Source of the DNA: Streptomyces sp. Ru71
GTDB taxonomy: Bacteria; Actinomycetota; Actinomycetes; Streptomycetales; Streptomycetaceae
Direction of reading: 5' to 3'
Length of the DNA stretch: 44,936 nt
Assembly: GCF_002920535.1 (NCBI RefSeq)
Contig: NZ_PQSS01000061.1
Location: 1 to 44,936, forward strand
Below the pieces are notes generated by a model, which did no database searches, was not told the origin of the DNA, and worked only from the letters and a program-made list of their open reading frames with translations. Below, one piece after another: positions 15,804-24,884 of the stretch. The position numbers and the translations under genes were made by a program. The stretch's first letter is position 1. Every line of letters begins with the position of its first letter.

Positions 15804-18617
15804 TCACCAGGCCATCTCGTCGATCAGCATCGTCGCGTCCGGCAGTGCCGAGCCGCCCAGCAGCTGCTCGGCCCAGATCACCTTGCCGTGCGCCGCGTAA
15901 CGGGTGCCCCACCGCTCGGCGAACTGGGAGACCAGGAACAGACCGCGGCCTCCCTCGTCGGTGGTGGCGGCCCGGCGCAGCCGCGGTGAGGTGTTGCTGC
16001 CGTCCGACACCTCGCACACCAGGCTGCGGCCCAGCAGCAGCCTCACGCCGACGGGAGGGGCGCCGTAGCGGATGGCGTTGGTGAGCAGCTCGCTGAGGAT
16101 CAGCTCCGTGCTGAACGACTCCTCCTCAAGACCCCACTCCCCCAGCCGGCGGCTGACCTCCGCCCGGACGCGGGACACCTCGGTGACGTCGAACGGCACC
16201 TCCCAGGACGCCACCTTGGACGGGTCGAGCAGCCGGGTGCGGGCGACCAGCAGCGCCACGTCGTCACTGGGGTGCGCGGGCAGCATGGTCTCCATCAGCA
16301 CCCTGCAGGTCTCCTCCGGTGTGCCGTCGGGGCGGGCCACGGCCGTGCGCAGCAGGGCGAGGCCCTCGTCGATGTCCCGTCCGCGGTCCTCGATCAGCCC
16401 GTCCGAGAACAGCACCAGCCTGCTGCCCTCGGCCAGCTCCAGCTCCCCGCACTCGAACGGGAACCCGCCGACGCCGAGCGGCGGCGACACCGGGATGTCC
16501 GGGAAGGTGACCCGGCCGTGCGGATCGACGACCGCCGGTGCCAGGTGCCCGGCGCGGGAGAGCGTGCACCGGCCGCCGACGGGGTCGTAGATGGCGTACA
16601 GGCAGGTGGCGCCGGTGAGCGGGGCGGGGCCGCCGTCGGAGGTCTCCGTCTGCGTGTCCAGCCGCGCCACCATCTCGTCGAGATGGCCGAGCAGTTCGTC
16701 CGGGGCCAGGTCCAGGGAGGAGAAGTTCAGCACGGCCGTGCGCAGCCGGCCCATGGTCACCGCCGCGTGCATCCCGTGCCCCACGATGTCGCCGACGACC
16801 AGCGCCACCCGGAACCCGGGCAGCGGGATGACGTCGAACCAGTCGCCGCCCACGCCGGACTGCGCCGGCAGATACCGCCAGGCCACCTCCAGCGCGTCCT
16901 GCTCGGGCAGGTCCCGGGGCAGCAGGCTGCGCTGCAGGGTCACGGCCATGGCGTGCTCACGCGAGTAGCGGCGGGCGTTGTCGATGGCCACCGCCGCGCG
17001 GGCCACCAGTTCCTCGGCGACCGCGACGTCCTCGTCCTCGAACGCCGGCGAGCCCTCGCCGCGCCAGAGGTTGACCATGCCGAGGACCACGCCGCGGGCC
17101 CGCAGCGGGACGGTGATCAGCGAATGGATGCCGTAGTCCAGGGCCCGCCGCGCACCTTCCGGGTCGTGCGCCCGCCAGTCCGTCGCGGTGTTGAGGTCCC
17201 GCACCAGGACGGCCCGGCCGCCGTGCAGCGCGGCGACCATCGGGGTGTCGGCCACCACGAACCGGATCAGATCCCCCACCGGCTGCAGCGGGTGACCGGT
17301 CTGCGACTCGCTCAGCGCGGTGCGCCGCATCTGCTTGACGGTGCCGCTGGGCTCCTCGCCGCGCAGCACCGAGTCGAGCAGCTCGACGGTGACGAAGTCC
17401 GCCATGCGCGGCACCGCGACCTCGGCGAGTTCCTCCGCGGTGCGCCGCATGTCCAGGGAGGTGCCGATGCGGACGCCGGCCTCGTACAGCAGCGTCAGCC
17501 GGCCGCGGGCCACCTCGGCCTGCCCGGACAGGGCGCGCAGCTCGGTGGTGTCGCGGAAGGTGGCCACCAGGCCCTGGACGCCGCCGTAGGGCGCGGTGAG
17601 CCGGGTGTTGACCGCCAGCAGCCGGTCCCCGGCCGGGACGACCTGGTCGGAGACGGCCTCCCCGGAGGTCAGGATGCGGGTCGGGCCCGGGCCGAGCCCG
17701 AGGTCGGTGACCTGCCGCAGATCGGCGTCCTCCGGCAGGTCGAGCAGCCTGCGCGCCTCGTCGTTGGCGAGCAGCACGCGTCCGTCGGCGCCGACGATCA
17801 GGACTCCTTCGCGTACGGCGTGCAGGACGGCGTCGTGGTGCTCGTACATCCGGGTCATCTCGGCCGGGCCGAGGCCGTGCGTCTGCCGGCGCAGCCGCCG
17901 TCCGACCAGGGCGGCTCCGCCGGTCGCGAGGGCCAGCGCCACCGCCGACGCGCCCAGCATCACCGGCACCTGCTGGTTCAGCACGTGCCCGAGGGTCTCC
18001 ACCTGGATGCCGGCGCTGACCATGCCGACCACGCGCCGGCTGGCGTCCGTGACCGGGACGACGGCGCGCACCGCGTCGGACGGCTCGCCGTGGAAGGTCT
18101 CGGTGAACGCCTGTCCCGCGGCGGCCCGCTCGACGCCCTGCGCGCGCGTGCCGACCAGGGTGGGGTCGGTGTCGGTGAGCCGCACCCCGCGTTTGTCGAG
18201 GACGGTGATGAAGTCGACGCCGGATCCGTGGGTGGCCTGCTCGGTCGGCCCCTGCAGCAGCGCGGCCGGGTACGGGGAGCGCAGCGCGGCGGCGGTGCCG
18301 GGGGCGTGTGCGAAGGCCTCGGCCACGGCCATGGAGCGGTTCCTGGCGTTGCGCTCGCCGTCGTAGCGGCCCTGCACCACCAGGGCGGTGGCGGCCGCCA
18401 CGACGAGCACCAGCATGATCAGCGCCTGGAGCAGGAAGACCTGGGTGGCGAACGTGCGCACGCTCAGCGACGGCGTGATGCGGTGGGACGGCGAGGGGCG
18501 GCCGGCGCGGCCGCTCTGCCCGGTCCGCTCCCGTGGACGCGGAGCGTCGCGCAGCCGCCGTGCCCCGTTCGGCGGCGGCGCGGCCCTCGCCCGGGACCAG
18601 CGCGACCGTCCGCCCAT
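15804..18617 (-). CDS. membrane sensor SpoIIE phosphatase/kinase (sensor-PAS-GAF-PP2C-HATPase)
   Basis: The 937-residue signalling protein is anchored by a helix at about 55-80 (FLLQALIMLVLVVAAATALVV). An extracytoplasmic Cache-like sensor ends at a second helix at about 220-240. A PAS domain (HAVREGVLIVGADGRVLLAND), a GAF domain (about 375-545), a SpoIIE-type PP2C phosphatase (GGDWFDVIPLPG, VGDIVGHGMHAAV, LVLFSDGLIEDRG) and a C-terminal HATPase of the RsbW kind (ELLTNAIRYGAPP, DEGGRGLFLVS) follow. The family controls partner-switching of sigma factors by acting on anti-sigma antagonists. ATG 18617 follows GAAAGGGGAC. No sigma or antagonist gene adjoins, so the target is unknown. Confidence 0.92.
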   Translation of the reverse strand: MGGRSRWSRARAAPPPNGARRLRDAPRPRERTGQSGRAGRPSPSHRITPSLSVRTFATQVFLLQALIMLVLVVAAATALVVQGRYDGERNARNRSMAVAEAFAHAPGTAAALRSPYPAALLQGPTEQATHGSGVDFITVLDKRGVRLTDTDPTLVGTRAQGVERAAAGQAFTETFHGEPSDAVRAVVPVTDASRRVVGMVSAGIQVETLGHVLNQQVPVMLGASAVALALATGGAALVGRRLRRQTHGLGPAEMTRMYEHHDAVLHAVREGVLIVGADGRVLLANDEARRLLDLPEDADLRQVTDLGLGPGPTRILTSGEAVSDQVVPAGDRLLAVNTRLTAPYGGVQGLVATFRDTTELRALSGQAEVARGRLTLLYEAGVRIGTSLDMRRTAEELAEVAVPRMADFVTVELLDSVLRGEEPSGTVKQMRRTALSESQTGHPLQPVGDLIRFVVADTPMVAALHGGRAVLVRDLNTATDWRAHDPEGARRALDYGIHSLITVPLRARGVVLGMVNLWRGEGSPAFEDEDVAVAEELVARAAVAIDNARRYSREHAMAVTLQRSLLPRDLPEQDALEVAWRYLPAQSGVGGDWFDVIPLPGFRVALVVGDIVGHGMHAAVTMGRLRTAVLNFSSLDLAPDELLGHLDEMVARLDTQTETSDGGPAPLTGATCLYAIYDPVGGRCTLSRAGHLAPAVVDPHGRVTFPDIPVSPPLGVGGFPFECGELELAEGSRLVLFSDGLIEDRGRDIDEGLALLRTAVARPDGTPEETCRVLMETMLPAHPSDDVALLVARTRLLDPSKVASWEVPFDVTEVSRVRAEVSRRLGEWGLEEESFSTELILSELLTNAIRYGAPPVGVRLLLGRSLVCEVSDGSNTSPRLRRAATTDEGGRGLFLVSQFAERWGTRYAAHGKVIWAEQLLGGSALPDATMLIDEMAW

Positions 18618-18710
18618 GTCCCCTTTCTAACACCCGGGCCGCACGGCGGGCGAACGGTGAAGGCCCGCCCGGGCATCCGGCCCGCCGCGCCGTCCCGGCG
18701 GCGACAGCGC

Positions 18711-20144
18711 TCACACCGGGGTGTTCGCCGCCCACGTCGGGCGGCCGCGGGCCAGCGCCGCGGTCAGGGTGCGCAGGGCGCCGGTGAGGGTGCCGACGTC
18801 GGGGGCGTTGCCGAGGCACAGCCGCACGGCGCGCGGCACGGGCTGGTCGGTGGCGCTGAAGTACCGGGTGGAGCCGAGGGTGATGCCCTGGCCTTCGGCG
18901 AGGGCGAGCACCTCGGACGCGGTCCAGGGCTGGGCCAGCTCCACCCAGGCGTGCAGGGCGTCGGAGCGGACGTGGCTGATCGCGGGCACGTCGGCCAGGA
19001 GGTTCTCGACGGCGCTGCGGCGGCGGCGCATCTCCTGGCGCTGCCAGTCGAGCAACCGGTCGGCGGTGCCGTCGTCGAGCCAGCGCAGGGCGACGGCGGT
19101 GGCGAGCGGGGCGGGGTTGAAGACAGTGGCGCGGATCAGCGCGCCGAGGCGGCCGGCCAGCTCGGGCGGCCCGGCGAGGAAGCCGCAGCGCAGTCCCGGG
19201 GCGAGGGTCTTGGAGAGGCTGGTGAGGAACAGGGTGCGTTCGGGGGCGAGCGCGGCGAGCGGGGGCAGGCCGGCGTGGTCGGAGAGCAGCCCGAAGACGT
19301 CGTCCTCGACGATGACCAGGTCGTGGCGGCGGGCGATGTCGGCGATCCGCTCCCGGCGGTCGAGCGGCAGGGTGGCGGCGGTCGGGTTGTGCGCCGTCGG
19401 CATGCAGTACAGGGCGCGAGCCGTCGGGGTGGCGGCGCAGGCCTCTTCCAGGGCCTCGGGGATCAGTCCCTCGCCGTCCATGGCGACGGCGGACATGCCG
19501 ACGCCCAGCAGCTGGGCGGCGGACTTGGCGCCGGGGTAGGTGAGGGCCTCGGTCAGGAGGGTCTCGCCGGACCGCAGGCAGGCGCTGAACGCCACCAGCA
19601 GGGCGTGCTGGCTGCCGTGGCAGAGCGCCACCTGGTCGGGGCCGACGTCCAGTCCGCTGCGGGCCAGCCACCGGCACGCGCCGCGCCGGTGGTCGTGGCT
19701 GCCGATGTCGGACTCGTAGCCGAGCAGGGCGCCGAGGTCGGCGGTGCCGGCGAGCGCGGTGAGCGTGCGGCGCAGCAGTTCCTCGTGCCGGCCGCGCGCG
19801 GGCGCGTTGACCGCCATGTCGAGCCGGGCGGCCCCTGCGCTCGCCCCGGGGGCCGGGGTGTCGCGCAAGTGCGGGATGCCGGAGACGCCGGCGACGAAGG
19901 TGCCGCGTCCGACGGTGCTGGTGATCAGGCCCTGCTCCTCGGCCTCGCGGTAGGCGCGGCTGACCGTGGGGACGGCCACGCCCAGCTCACGGGCCAGTTC
20001 CCGGTGGGTGGGCAGGCGGTCGCCGGCCGCCAGGCGACCGGTGGTCACCGCGGTGGCGATCGCCTCGGCGATCCGGCGGTAGACCGGTCCGGTCGCCGTG
20101 TCGTCGTCCAGCAGTCGTGCGAACAGGCGGGGATCGGCCGCCAT
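18711..20144 (-). CDS. MocR-type GntR regulator with an aminotransferase-like domain
   Basis: The 477-residue protein joins an N-terminal GntR winged helix (YRRIAEAIATAVTTGRLAAGDRLPTHRELARELG, shown as a landmark, then VPTVSRAYREAEEQGLI) to a fold-type I aminotransferase domain. The PLP Lys is expected in LTSLSKTLAPGLR. MocR regulators use PLP as a ligand and often control B6 or amine metabolism. No pdxST genes are near. The neighbouring co-directional MOSC-reductase gene ends 75 bases before this start, so the two may be co-transcribed. ATG 20144 follows GAAGAGGAGAG. Confidence 0.92.
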   Translation of the reverse strand: MAADPRLFARLLDDDTATGPVYRRIAEAIATAVTTGRLAAGDRLPTHRELARELGVAVPTVSRAYREAEEQGLITSTVGRGTFVAGVSGIPHLRDTPAPGASAGAARLDMAVNAPARGRHEELLRRTLTALAGTADLGALLGYESDIGSHDHRRGACRWLARSGLDVGPDQVALCHGSQHALLVAFSACLRSGETLLTEALTYPGAKSAAQLLGVGMSAVAMDGEGLIPEALEEACAATPTARALYCMPTAHNPTAATLPLDRRERIADIARRHDLVIVEDDVFGLLSDHAGLPPLAALAPERTLFLTSLSKTLAPGLRCGFLAGPPELAGRLGALIRATVFNPAPLATAVALRWLDDGTADRLLDWQRQEMRRRRSAVENLLADVPAISHVRSDALHAWVELAQPWTASEVLALAEGQGITLGSTRYFSATDQPVPRAVRLCLGNAPDVGTLTGALRTLTAALARGRPTWAANTPV

Positions 20145-20219
20145 CGCTCTCCTCTTCTCGTCGGGCCCCGGGATACGGGGGCATGCCCGGTCCTCACGGG
20201 CCGGGCAGGACGGTGCGCC

Positions 20220-21977
20220 TCACAGGTCGATCATGACGCTGGTGGTGGGACGAGCACAGCACACCGGGACCTGGCCCGGCTCCACGGGGGCCGTCGGGTC
20301 GATCACATAGGCGACCTCGCCGTCGTCGAGGGTGGTCACGCATGTGCCGCACAGGCCGGTGCGGCAGGAGGCGTCGGGGCGCAGACCGGCCTGTTCGGCC
20401 AGGGCGAGCAGGCTGAAGGTGTTCTCCCGCCAGGGGACGGTCACCCCCGAGCGCGCGAAGGTCACCACCAGGGGCCGCCCGTCGGCGTCCCTCGCCACGG
20501 GACCGGCCTCGGCCGGCTCCTGGGCGCCCTCGGCCCCCTGCACGCCCGGCAGGGGCCGTGCGGCGCCGAAGAACTCGTGGTGCACCCGGTCGGCGGGAAC
20601 GCCGCGCTCGGCCAGGCCGCCGACGATGTCCGCCATGAAGCCGGCCGGGCCGCAGACGTAGTAGTCGGCGTCGAGCGACGGAAGGACGCGCTCCAGGACG
20701 GCCGCCGTGAGCCGCCCGGTCTCGTCGAAGTCCGCTCCGGGGACGTCCTCGGGCCGCGGCCGGCTGAACAGCAGGTGAGTGCGGATGCCGTCCCGGGATG
20801 CCGCCAGCCGCCGCACGTACGGGCCGAAGGCGAGTTCGCGCGACGAGCGGGCCCCGTGGACGAAGTGGACCGTGCGCTCCTCCCGGGTGAGCTGGTCCAG
20901 CATCGCCAGCATCGGGGTGATGCCGATCCCCGCGCTGACCAGGACGACGGGCCGCTTACCCGGCGTCACGACGAACCGGCCGCGCGGCGCCCGCGCCCGC
21001 AGCACCGCGCCCACGGCGACCCGGTCGTGCAGATGCCCGGAGGCGACGCCCGCGGGGGCGTCCGGCGCGTCGGCCGGGGCGGCTTCGCGCTTGACGGCGA
21101 TGCGGTAGCCGCCGCCGTCCTCGTCGCGTCCGGCCACGGTGTACGTCCGCACGACGGGCCGCGCGGCGCCGGGAACGTCGAGCGCCAGGGTGAGGAACTG
21201 TCCGGCCGCGAAGCCCGGCAGGCGCGTGCCGTCCGGGTCGGCCAGGTCGAAGGAGACGACGTCCGCGGCCTCCCGGCGCCGGGCCGTGACGACGAGGTCG
21301 CGCTCGCCGGACCACTCCTGCCCCTCGCCCCGGGCCCGGGCCAGCAGCCGCTCGGCCTTGGCGCGCAGCGCGGGGGGCAGCGCGGCGCAGTCCAGGACGC
21401 GGGTGAGGGCGCCGGCGTCCGGCCGCTCCCGGTGCAGGACACGGGCCAGTTCGGCGACGGACACCCCGTCCTGGCTCCGGTGCACGACCTCGATCTTGTC
21501 GCCCGCCCGGATGAGGCCGGGTTCCACCACGCGGCAGAAGAAGCCCACCCGTCCGCTGCTCAGATAGCGGGCGGGGATGTCCTCCTCGCCCAGCCGGACG
21601 GCCATCTTGCGGCAGGGGATGCGCGGCTGCGTCACCCGCAGCAGCACCTCGCCGATGCGCAGTTCGTCGCCGACCATGACCTCGTCGTCGGCGGGGCCGT
21701 CGACGGTCAGGTTCTCTCCGAAGGTGCCGGGCGCCAGGTCACGGCCGAGCTCGCTGCGCCACTCGTCGTAGTGACGCAGCTGGTAGCACAGCAGCGCGCG
21801 GTCCGGGTCGCCGACGTCGTCCACGTGGTCGTCCGCGACGAGTCCGTCCGCCTCGACCAGCGCGGCGCCCCGCGCGGGCCGCTTGTCGAAGCCGGTGACG
21901 ATCGTCTCGCCCTGGACGGTCATCGGCTGCGCCTGGCCGAGGTTGACCGAGAGCAGCTCTCCGAAGATGTGGGTCAT
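20220..21977 (-). CDS. MOSC domain - ferredoxin reductase - 2Fe-2S ferredoxin fusion
   Basis: The 585-residue protein has three parts. Residues about 1-215 are a YiiM-like MOSC plus 3-alpha domain; the conserved Cys is in QPRIPCRKMAV. Then comes an FAD/NAD reductase (RTYTVAG, VSAGIGITPMLAML, VCGPAGFMADI). The C-terminus is a plant-type 2Fe-2S cluster with Cys spaced CRTGLCGTC and a last Cys in VPVCCARP. MOSC enzymes bind the molybdenum cofactor and YiiM/MARC types reduce N-hydroxylated compounds. Here the electron chain is built in: NAD(P)H to flavin to 2Fe-2S to Mo. ATG 21977 is chosen; upstream residues to 22019 lack a ribosome site. An A/T-rich promoter-like stretch (21980-22030) precedes it. 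Confidence 0.88.
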   Translation of the reverse strand: MTHIFGELLSVNLGQAQPMTVQGETIVTGFDKRPARGAALVEADGLVADDHVDDVGDPDRALLCYQLRHYDEWRSELGRDLAPGTFGENLTVDGPADDEVMVGDELRIGEVLLRVTQPRIPCRKMAVRLGEEDIPARYLSSGRVGFFCRVVEPGLIRAGDKIEVVHRSQDGVSVAELARVLHRERPDAGALTRVLDCAALPPALRAKAERLLARARGEGQEWSGERDLVVTARRREAADVVSFDLADPDGTRLPGFAAGQFLTLALDVPGAARPVVRTYTVAGRDEDGGGYRIAVKREAAPADAPDAPAGVASGHLHDRVAVGAVLRARAPRGRFVVTPGKRPVVLVSAGIGITPMLAMLDQLTREERTVHFVHGARSSRELAFGPYVRRLAASRDGIRTHLLFSRPRPEDVPGADFDETGRLTAAVLERVLPSLDADYYVCGPAGFMADIVGGLAERGVPADRVHHEFFGAARPLPGVQGAEGAQEPAEAGPVARDADGRPLVVTFARSGVTVPWRENTFSLLALAEQAGLRPDASCRTGLCGTCVTTLDDGEVAYVIDPTAPVEPGQVPVCCARPTTSVMIDL

Positions 21978-22162
21978 GATCAGGAAAGTAACAGTACAAT
22001 TCTGAATCCCACAAGACATTGTGCATAGACATCTTCGACGGGAGGCGGCCGGCGGACTCCGCCCGCCAGACGGCCCTCCCGCGCTGCGCGGACCCCCGGG
22101 CGGTGTGAGACTGCTGAGCGGTGACGGCCCGTCGCAGACGCCGGACGAGGGGAGAACAGGTG

Positions 22163-23341
22163 GTGACGGCAGAGACCGCCGACGACCTGCTGGAGCAGTT
22201 CCTGGCCGACCCGGTCAACTCCACGCTCGACCTGGGCACCGCCGCCGCCCGCTGCACCAAGGCCCTCGGCCTGCAGCGCTCCGTGGTGTACCTCGCCGAT
22301 CTCCAGCAGCGGCACCTGATCCCGCTCACCGATGTGACGTCCACGCTGCCCATCGACGGCTCGCTCGCCGGCTGGACGTACCGCACCCAGGCGCTGCGCG
22401 TGGAGGAGTCCGAGACCGGCGCGATCATCGCCTGGTTCCCGCTGCTCGACGGCGCCGAGCGGCTGGGCGTCCTGGCGGTCTACGTGCCCGCGCTCACCGC
22501 GGCCTCCCTGACCCGCGGCCGGGCGCTCGCCATGCTCCTGGCCATGATGATCACCTCACGGCGGGCGTACCAGGACTCCTTCGCCCGGCGCACCCGCACC
22601 GACCGGATGCAGCTGCCCTCGGAGATGCTGCGGGCCTTCCTGCCGCCGCGCACGATCGGCAACTCCCGGGCCGTCTCCACGGCCGTCCTGGAACCCGCCT
22701 ACGAGATCGGCGGGGACGCCTTCGACCACGCGCTCAGCGACACGATGCTGCACGCCACCGTGCTGGACTCGCTGGGCCACAACCTCGCCTCCGGGCTGAC
22801 CAGCGCCCTGGCGCTGTCGGCGTGCCGCAACGCCCGCCGCAGCGGGTTCGACCTGCCCGAGCTGGTCAACAGCGTCGACGGCGCGCTCGCCACCTGGCTG
22901 CCGGACCAGTTCTGCACCGCCATCGTGGCCCAGCTGGACCTGGCCACCGGGGTGCTGCGCTGGAGCAACTGCGGCCATCCCGCGCCGCTGCTCATCCGCG
23001 ACCACCGGCTGCTCGTGGACGCCCTGGAGCGCGAGCCGGACCCGCCGCTGGGGCTGGCCCGCCTGCTGTCCACCCGGGACCGGCAGACGCACGAGATCGC
23101 CCTGCAGCCCGGCGACCGGGTGCTGATGTACACCGACGGCGTCACCGAGGCGCGCACCCACGACGGGGAACTGTTCGGCCTGCAGCGGTTCGCCGACTAC
23201 GTCATCCGGGCCACCGCCTCCGGGGAGCTGGCGGCGGAGACGCTGAGACGGCTGATCCACTCGATCCTGGACGCACAGGCCAGCCGGCTGCGGGACGACG
23301 CGACGATCCTGATGTTCGAGTGGCAGCCGCCCACGGCGTGA
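22163..23341 (+). CDS. GAF-SpoIIE protein phosphatase without kinase domain
   Basis: This 392-residue protein is soluble. A GAF-like N-terminal domain (about 1-135: GLQRSVVYLADLQQRHLIPL, then GAIIAWFPLLDGAERLGVLAVYVP) precedes a PP2C-SpoIIE phosphatase (YEIGGDAFDHALSD, ATVLDSLGHNLASGLTS, WSNCGHPAPLLIRD, GDRVLMYTDGVTEARTHDGE, DDATILMFEW). The metal-binding Asp residues of the DxxGH and DG motifs are present. Unlike its neighbour at 15804-18617, it has no HATPase. GTG 22163 is selected because GAGGGGAG lies 8 bases upstream; GTG 22160 and 22121 are alternatives. The 3' end is 7 bases from the convergent lipoprotein gene. Confidence 0.92.
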   Translation: MTAETADDLLEQFLADPVNSTLDLGTAAARCTKALGLQRSVVYLADLQQRHLIPLTDVTSTLPIDGSLAGWTYRTQALRVEESETGAIIAWFPLLDGAERLGVLAVYVPALTAASLTRGRALAMLLAMMITSRRAYQDSFARRTRTDRMQLPSEMLRAFLPPRTIGNSRAVSTAVLEPAYEIGGDAFDHALSDTMLHATVLDSLGHNLASGLTSALALSACRNARRSGFDLPELVNSVDGALATWLPDQFCTAIVAQLDLATGVLRWSNCGHPAPLLIRDHRLLVDALEREPDPPLGLARLLSTRDRQTHEIALQPGDRVLMYTDGVTEARTHDGELFGLQRFADYVIRATASGELAAETLRRLIHSILDAQASRLRDDATILMFEWQPPTA

Positions 23342-23348
23342 GCCGGGT

Positions 23349-24167
23349 TCACAACGGACGCACGAGGTGCGGGCGCAGCAGCGCCTCCCAGCCCCGGCGG
23401 GCCTGCCGGTACTCGTCGGCGCAGGTCTCGGCCCGGTCCTCGGTCAGCCTGCGGCCGTCGACCAGGTCGCCGTGCCGGTCGGGCCGGGCGCCGTAGACGT
23501 AGCAGGCGTAGCCGGCGGCGCGCTGCCCGTCCAGACTGTGCTCGTCGAGCAGGTCGGCGTCCGTCGGCGGGGTCTCCTTGGCGCTCAGCGCGTACTCGCG
23601 GGCGGCGGTCAGGACCTTGTCCTCCCCCGCCCGGCCCTGACCGATCAGCATGACCGCGGCGAACTGGTCGGCGACGTCCTCCTCCCGCCCGGTGAACGGC
23701 AGTCGCAGGACGTCGAGCAGAGCGTGCGCGCTCTCGTGCAGCAGCGTCTCCTCGACGACGGCAGCCACGGCGGCGTCCCCGTCGTCCGCGCCGCCCGCGG
23801 TGAACCGGTCGCGCACGTCGCCGACCTGCTCGACGCACACGTCGATCCGGCGCGCGTCCGGGTCGTAGGCGGGGTCGGCGTCGCCGCAGCCGTGCACGGC
23901 GAAGGTGACGGACCGCGGCATCCGCACCCGGGCGTCGAGCCGCTCGGCGACCGTCTCCGGCACCCGGCCCGAGCGCAGGAACGCCAGGTCCGCCGCGAGG
24001 TCCGGCCCCACGGACCCGTAGCGCACCACGAAGCCGCCCTGCGCCGGCTGCCGCGCGGCGGCCGAGGGCGGACGGTCGCCGCCCGATGCCCCGTGCGTGC
24101 CGCACCCGCCCGTCGTCCCGGCCAGCACCGCCAGCAGCATCCAGCACCCGGCCCCACGGCGGCTCAT
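23349..24167 (-). CDS. DUF4344-like putative zinc metallopeptidase lipoprotein
   Basis: The 272-residue protein starts at ATG 24167 with GAGAGGGAC 3-11 bases upstream. A short hydrophobic N-terminus (WMLLAVLAGTTGGC) gives a lipobox-like Cys at about residue 22, so a lipoprotein is likely. HESAH at 144-148 fits the HExxH zinc motif, and DEHSLDGQRAAGYACYVYG matches the C-terminal DEHSLDxQR motif of DUF4344 metallopeptidases. Four further Cys residues suggest extracytoplasmic disulfides. Substrate unknown. Confidence 0.82.
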   Translation of the reverse strand: MSRRGAGCWMLLAVLAGTTGGCGTHGASGGDRPPSAAARQPAQGGFVVRYGSVGPDLAADLAFLRSGRVPETVAERLDARVRMPRSVTFAVHGCGDADPAYDPDARRIDVCVEQVGDVRDRFTAGGADDGDAAVAAVVEETLLHESAHALLDVLRLPFTGREEDVADQFAAVMLIGQGRAGEDKVLTAAREYALSAKETPPTDADLLDEHSLDGQRAAGYACYVYGARPDRHGDLVDGRRLTEDRAETCADEYRQARRGWEALLRPHLVRPL

Positions 24168-24246
24168 CGCGTCCCTCTCCCGGTCGTCCCCGTTCCCCGC
24201 CCCCCAAGAGGGACCGGCGGCCGGGCCGGTTCCGTGGCCGGGCGGG

Positions 24247-24678
24247 TCAGCGGGCCAGCGCTCCGCCGCTGGGCCAGACGGTGATGGGCACATGCCCCCG
24301 CCTGCGTCCCTCGCCGTCCAGCAGATGTCCCAGCCGCCTGGCCGCGTGCAGGGTCAACTCCCGCCCGCTGACGCTCACTTCGGGGAAGCGGCGCACGATC
24401 TGCTCCTCCAGCGTCCGGGACTCCTCGGGCGTGTGCAGCCACGCCTGCAGCAGGAGGTTGGCGGAGCCGGTGGTGGCCGCGGACAGCCGGGTCTGCGGCA
24501 GCGCGGCCGGCGCCGCGCCGACCGGGTCGAGCCGGTCGGCGGGCACGCGAGGACCCGCGGGGCGCACGGGCGGGCGGGAGGCGGCGTGGGCGCCGGCGAG
24601 CAGGGAGCGCTGGCGCTCACCGAGTGCGCCGGTGGTCAGCGTTTCAAGAACTTCTGTCCAGCTTGTTGACTCGCTGTC
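24247..24678 (-). pseudogene. Lrp/AsnC-family regulator remnant
   Basis: An open minus-strand frame runs from a stop at 24679-24681 to 24247, with no ATG or GTG before 24567. Its second half (ALPQTRLSAATTGSANLLLQ, then RTLEEQIVRRFPEV and LTLHAARRLGHLLD) matches the C-terminal ligand-binding domain of actinobacterial Lrp regulators. The first part (LGERQRSLLAGAHAAS) resembles the linker that normally precedes a second helix-turn-helix. That DNA-binding domain is missing, as if removed by an in-frame deletion near 24540. It is probably non-functional. A functional short start at GTG 24567 is possible but lacks a ribosome site. Confidence 0.6.
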
Positions 24679-24884
24679 TCACCGGCTGCACATTACCTAT
24701 CGGTAGAACCGTGCAGTAACCCTGCGGGCGGTCCTCCCGGCCGTCGCCGTGCACCCCCCACGTCCATGACACGGCCGTAGGCACCTTCCTCTGCTCCAGC
24801 CGCACATTTCTCGCTCCCCTGCACGCCGCGCGGGCTTCGCCATGCCCGCGGCCGCGCGTGCGCCTCCCGAGAAAGAGAGAGCAC

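Noticed and set aside
16272..22028. A 1918-residue open frame on the plus strand
   Set aside because: It is antisense to the SpoIIE, MocR and MOSC genes, all of which have clear domains. Its Gly/Arg/Gln/Val-rich composition is that of the third-frame shadow in GC-rich DNA.
21980..22030. Palindromic A/T-rich motif (CAGTACAATTCTG) upstream of the MOSC fusion as a MocR operator
   Set aside because: The symmetry is short and imperfect and no second copy was found near the MocR gene, so it is not listed as a site.
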